Shown: piece after piece, positions 60,525-64,000 of the stretch
Layout of the letters: each line of letters starts with the position of its first letter
Position numbering within the stretch: position 1 is the stretch's first letter
Assembly (NCBI RefSeq): GCF_023278565.1
Contig: NC_064672.1
Span: 4,588,001-4,652,000, forward strand
DNA length: 64,000 nucleotides
From: Colletotrichum lupini
Lineage: Eukaryota > Ascomycota > Sordariomycetes > Glomerellales > Glomerellaceae
Direction of reading: 5' to 3'
Notes under the pieces: model-generated
Databases searched by the model: none
What the model was told of the DNA's origin: nothing
The model's input: the letters and a program-made list of their open reading frames with translations, nothing else
Translations under genes and position numbers: made by a program

Positions 60525-61752
60525 CTATGTCCAGTGGCCCGCCGGCGGCAGTTTCTTTCCTTTAGAACGCGACTCGACCTTTTGAACGAAGAGTCTGATG
60601 TTTCCCTCCAGATGCTTGGTGAAGAGATTTGTGTCGCGTAATGCCACTTCTGTCGTGCCGATCTCACAGATCGCCCCCGTAATCTTCAGGATGCTCTTGT
60701 TATTGTCTCTGTTATCGATTCGGCCCTCACACGGGCAAGCAAGCGTTGAAGGTGGCCCAGGTCCGCATAGTGTGGGTATCTTGATTTCAATGGCCATTGC
60801 TTGAGGGTCACGTATAAAGTATGAGACGCATTATCCAGACCGTTAGTACGTGCAGAGACCTCAGCAGCACTCAGTGCCATCGACCACAACGTCTCGGTGT
60901 GCGGGTCTGATGAGTGGATGTGATAGACACCGCTGTCGTCTCCTCCGATGCCAGTAAGATTCTCTTCGGTAAACTTGACATCACCCGAAGGCTTTGCACA
61001 GAACCACAATTCGCCAATGACGAGGTGCCACTTCTCCAAGTCGAGTAGAGAAACGAGGAAGTCGACTAGTATCTCGACGTAGTCAATGCGAAGGATGGTC
61101 GTTTCGATCCTTTTCGAGTAGGTCTCATTGAGGCATCTAGGGCCACCTTGCAGTGGTTGCTCTTTCTGGTTCGATGAGTCTTGATGTGCCTTGGCCGCGA
61201 ATTCCTTGATGGAATTGCTGCGTTCGACGTGGGGAAGAAATGAGGCAGCAGTTTCCTGGATGCATTTGATCATGGTTGAAGGAGATTTGCGCAGCGAAGT
61301 GTCATCTGGTAAAGCTTGGTGTTTCTGAATGGCAGCGGACGAAGGCGTGACGTTGGCGGGATCGCTTTCCCTGATCTTCATCCAAGACGGGATGTCATGC
61401 TCGGTGACTGGCTTATCGTTTTGGGATCTTCGGCCATGGTTGTGGTGAATTGATGAGACCAGTGTAAAGATGAGGCTTTTTCGGTCTTGTGACTGACCAT
61501 TTGTTAGATTTCAAAAGCATTTCTCCGGTGACGGGGAGGTCAACTTACCACTTTGGCGGGCGTCAGTGACGGGATCGCGAGGCGCTTAGTCGCTGATTCT
61601 GTTCAAAGCCAGTCAAAGCTGAGTGAAGTATGCTGATGAAAGTTAGCCTCTTGATCAAAAAGTTTTCCTGGACAGTGAGCAAATCCGATGCTCAATAAGA
61701 CATACTTTGGACCTTGACGGAGGAACGGAGAGCGGAAGAGGCGAAACGGAAC
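60525..61752 (-). CDS. unrecognised multi-exon gene, 5-prime end unresolved
   Basis: Proposed exons are complement of 60525..60799, 60850..61492, 61549..61598 and one ending at 61706 that may begin at 61752. Intron 61493..61548 is well formed (GTAAGT, CTAAC, CAG), as is 61599..61705 (GTATGT to AACAG). Both keep one frame: the 61549..61598 exon reads SATKRLAIPSLTPAKV and joins SQDRKSLIFTLVSSIHHNHG. Intron 60800..60849 has a weaker GTACTA donor, but its removal joins two long frames in phase. The body contains NETYSKRIETTILRIDYVEI, DFLVSLLDLEKWHLVIGELW and, in the last exon, ILKITGAICEIGTTEVALRD. I know no such family. No signal peptide or membrane span is clear. Without the upstream exons the first ATG is at 61381. 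The true start probably lies in the pyrimidine-rich sequence beyond 61752, where I could not identify it. Confidence 0.5.
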
Positions 61753-63398
61753 CTGAGGGGAGAAAGGATAGTAGCGAGACTATGAAGAGAGAGAAAAGGA
61801 AGAAAAGCCTGAAGAGGTAGAAGAGTGAGATAGGTGAGAAGGGCACAGGGTGGGGAAGGAAGAGGTTGAAGGAAGAGTAAAGCGAGGAAGGAGTAGAGTC
61901 AAGAATGACCTGAGTAGGAAGGAGAGACATAAGGGAAGGAGAGAGTGGCTGGCGAGTAAGATGGAATAGATGGCGAGGTATCTACAGAACAGAGGAAGCA
62001 TCTTACCTGAGCTGTGATCGCGAGTTTGGTTGACAGTAGGAAGGAGCTTTGCAGGCTGCTTGACTAGGTGCTATCCATGACGGTGGGGTCTGGGAGAATG
62101 AGTCTCGGGAAATGAGATTTCAGTCGCAGACAGGCCGCCTGTCTGGGACAGTTTGAAGTCTTGTCCAAATATTATGATGATGGTGGAAAAGTTCGGAAAT
62201 GAGAATGAGTGTCGAATTGGGTTGTTGAGAAGTAGGCCAGGGGAGCAAAGGACCCAGCTATTTTGACTGTATGCCATCGTCACCGGCTGGTGCCCACGCT
62301 TATGTGATGCCTGCCTTCCACAGTCGCATGCCATCATGATATTGCCTAAGGTACCTAAGTGCCATCAGGCAGGGCAAGATTCTTGAGATACCCAATGCAA
62401 AGTATCGGAGCGCCGGCTGCCGGTAAGGTGGGTCTCCCGTCTGTTGAGCTCCTGCCGCGTTAGCCCCCGTCTACCGTGCCTGCCCTACCTCAGGCCTTTC
62501 GAAATCGCACCTCCGTTCTCTACAGCAGGTGATTTAAGTCACATCGATTTCAACCTTAACCTTCACTTTCACTCTAGGTAAAGGTCTGCTGCGCCTCGAT
62601 CAATCTCCAACCTCTTCTCGGTAAGTCTAGGCTGTGGATATCGGTTCCCTGAGTGAGGATAGGTACTTACCAACTTCCTTTCCGTCAAAACAGACCTATT
62701 TAGACCAACCCGATACAAAAGAAGAAGTCAAAACCCCCAGTACTCGTCAGCATGGCCAGCCCTATCCCCTGGATCCTTGCCATGTTCGCCCGAGAGGCGT
62801 AGGCCAATCAAGGGCCCTCCTATCAGCCCTTCCGCCTCACGGTCCCTCGAGGAGGTATAGCTATCATCTATGCCGAAACCCAGGGATTCAGCCGCATCCC
62901 GCAGCCTCGGGTCCTCCGGGTTAAGATGCCTGCCCGCGCCTCCCCCCGCACAACATCGAAGTCTCGATATCATGGATGGCGATGTTGGTGCTTACATCGC
63001 TAGCCGAAGTAGTCGGGGCCGGACCACCTGCGAGGAGATGAGCGAATCGATGGCGCCCTGGAAGACTGGGATGACGTGACGCTTTTGGTGCCCCACGCAA
63101 CCCGCGCTGGGACCTGAATGGAATTATGCAGTACAAGTGTGGTGGGTGCGCGGGGGTCGAGAGAGCGGGGCATTGGTTGGGGGTTGTTAATCATCATGCA
63201 ATGGAGGGGTAAAGTGACGGCGTCTTGGGTGGTGGAGGGGTCGAGCTGTACCTGAGGGAAGGATAAAAGGGTTCAATGTGTGAGTAAAGTTAGAAATTCA
63301 ATACGTTTGATACAGAGAATCATTGAAGCCGCAACATTGACTCATCCATACTGATTAGAAACATTCAAGAACAGCCATTGAGATATACAAACGACAAA
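61753..63398. other. upstream regions of two divergent genes
   Basis: Shared 5-prime region of the minus-strand gene ending at 60525 and the plus-strand reductase at 63399. The minus strand is pyrimidine-rich at about 61,730-61,990 and contains splice-like sequences, including GTAAGA at 62010, so part of this is probably leader of the minus-strand gene. A CCTAAGGTACCTAAG palindrome-like element lies at about 62344-62358. No independent gene is supported. Confidence 0.5.
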
Positions 63399-64000
63399 AT
63401 GACCAAGATCCTCCTTACAGGTAAGTGACGAGTGAGATCACGGCCGCACTCTCAGCACCCTCCACAGCAAACCGCTTCTCTCCTGCGGGCGAGAAGCTCT
63501 CAATGCGACTCCAGAACACAATACACTAACACATCACCAGGTGGCTCCGGCTTCATCGCCGCCCACATCCTCGAACAGCTCCTCGCGCGCGGCCACTCCG
63601 TCGTGACGACCGTCCGCTCAGAGGACAAGGCCCAGCGCATCCGCGACGCCCACAAGGACCTCGACGCCTCCCGCCTCCACGTCGCCATCGTCCCCGACAT
63701 TGCGCGCCCCGACGCCTTTGACGAGGTCGTCAAGACCCCCGGCCTCGAGGCCGTCCTGCACACCGCCAGCCCCTTCCACTTCAAGTGGACCGACGCCCAA
63801 AAGGAGCTCATCGAACCGGCCGTCGTCGGCACCACGGCCATCCTCAAGGCCCTCAAGCGGGAGGCGCCGGGCGTCAAGAGGGTGGTTGTCACCTCGAGCT
63901 TCGCGTCCGTCATTGACGAGGCCAAGACGGAGGACCCCAACACCATCTTCACCGAGGAGTTCTGGAACCCCGTCACCGTCGAAGATATCGGGCGCAGTCC
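63399..64000 (+). CDS. NAD(P)-dependent reductase of the Gre2/dihydroflavonol-reductase type, N-terminal 160 residues (runs off the right edge)
   Basis: Exons 63399..63420 and 63541..end are joined by a 120-base intron (GTAAGT donor, CACTAAC branch, CACCAG acceptor). The junction falls in the nucleotide-binding loop, MTKILLTGGSGFIAAHILEQ (1-20), whose TGGSGFIA is the TGxxGFxx signature of extended SDRs of the epimerase/reductase group. Further marks are VVTTVRSEDKA after strand beta2, where Arg suggests NADPH use, then VLHTASPFHF (family V-x-H-x-ASP motif), EPAVVGTTAILKAL, and VVVTSSFASV, whose Ser belongs to the active site. The catalytic Tyr-x3-Lys lies beyond the window. Known relatives reduce aldehydes, methylglyoxal or flavonoid-like ketones, so the exact substrate is open. 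No signal peptide is seen; a cytosolic location is expected. Confidence 0.93.

Noticed and set aside
61381..61437. Apparent frameshift after an ATGGCC start (MAEDPK...) in the gene at 60.5 to 61.7 kb
   Set aside because: A well-formed intron at 61493..61548 brings an upstream exon into the same frame as the body, so no indel is needed and the ATGGCC is out of frame by chance.
62634..63197. Overlapping small ORFs upstream of the reductase
   Set aside because: They overlap on both strands, lack domains, and lie where the promoter of the plus-strand reductase is expected.

Overview
The window reads as nuclear DNA of a filamentous ascomycete (Pezizomycotina, probably a Sordariomycete). The introns are short (50 to 120 bases), with GTRAGT-like donors, CTAAC or CTGAC branch points and CAG or TAG acceptors. 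Coding regions favour C- or G-ending codons, leader regions are pyrimidine-rich, and intergenic spacers are kilobases long. There are no operons, Shine-Dalgarno sites, CRISPR arrays or recognisable bacterial elements. I saw no tRNA or rRNA gene. The genus is not determinable by eye.

Left part (1 to 14.5 kb): five genes, all on the minus strand. They are an alpha/beta hydrolase cut by the left edge, a secreted intradiol ring-cleavage dioxygenase, a three-exon short-chain dehydrogenase, the mitochondrial i-AAA protease Yme1, and a four-exon transcription factor with four C2H2 fingers and a Pro/Gln-rich tail. The first three are catabolic or detoxification-type enzymes, but nothing shows that they form one pathway.

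Centre (14.5 to 55.6 kb): about 41 kb without one confidently identifiable gene. Its left end (14.5 to 19 kb) is pyrimidine-rich on the minus strand, as expected for a long promoter or leader of the zinc-finger gene. Another pyrimidine-rich block lies at 43 to 46.7 kb. The rest is compositionally plain, not visibly AT-rich, and carries microsatellites, five long G/C homopolymers and a strikingly repeated 9-mer, TACGGATAC (13 exact copies in the window, 12 of them between 19.6 and 49.8 kb). At 31.4 to 32.65 kb short protein-like segments alternate between frames, possibly a decayed or many-exon gene.

Right part (55.6 to 64 kb): a three-exon gene for a single-pass membrane protein with eight extracellular cysteines and a long basic Ser/Pro-rich tail, an unrecognised multi-exon gene on the minus strand whose start I could not settle, and on the plus strand the first 160 codons of an NAD(P)-dependent Gre2/dihydroflavonol-reductase-like enzyme cut by the right edge.
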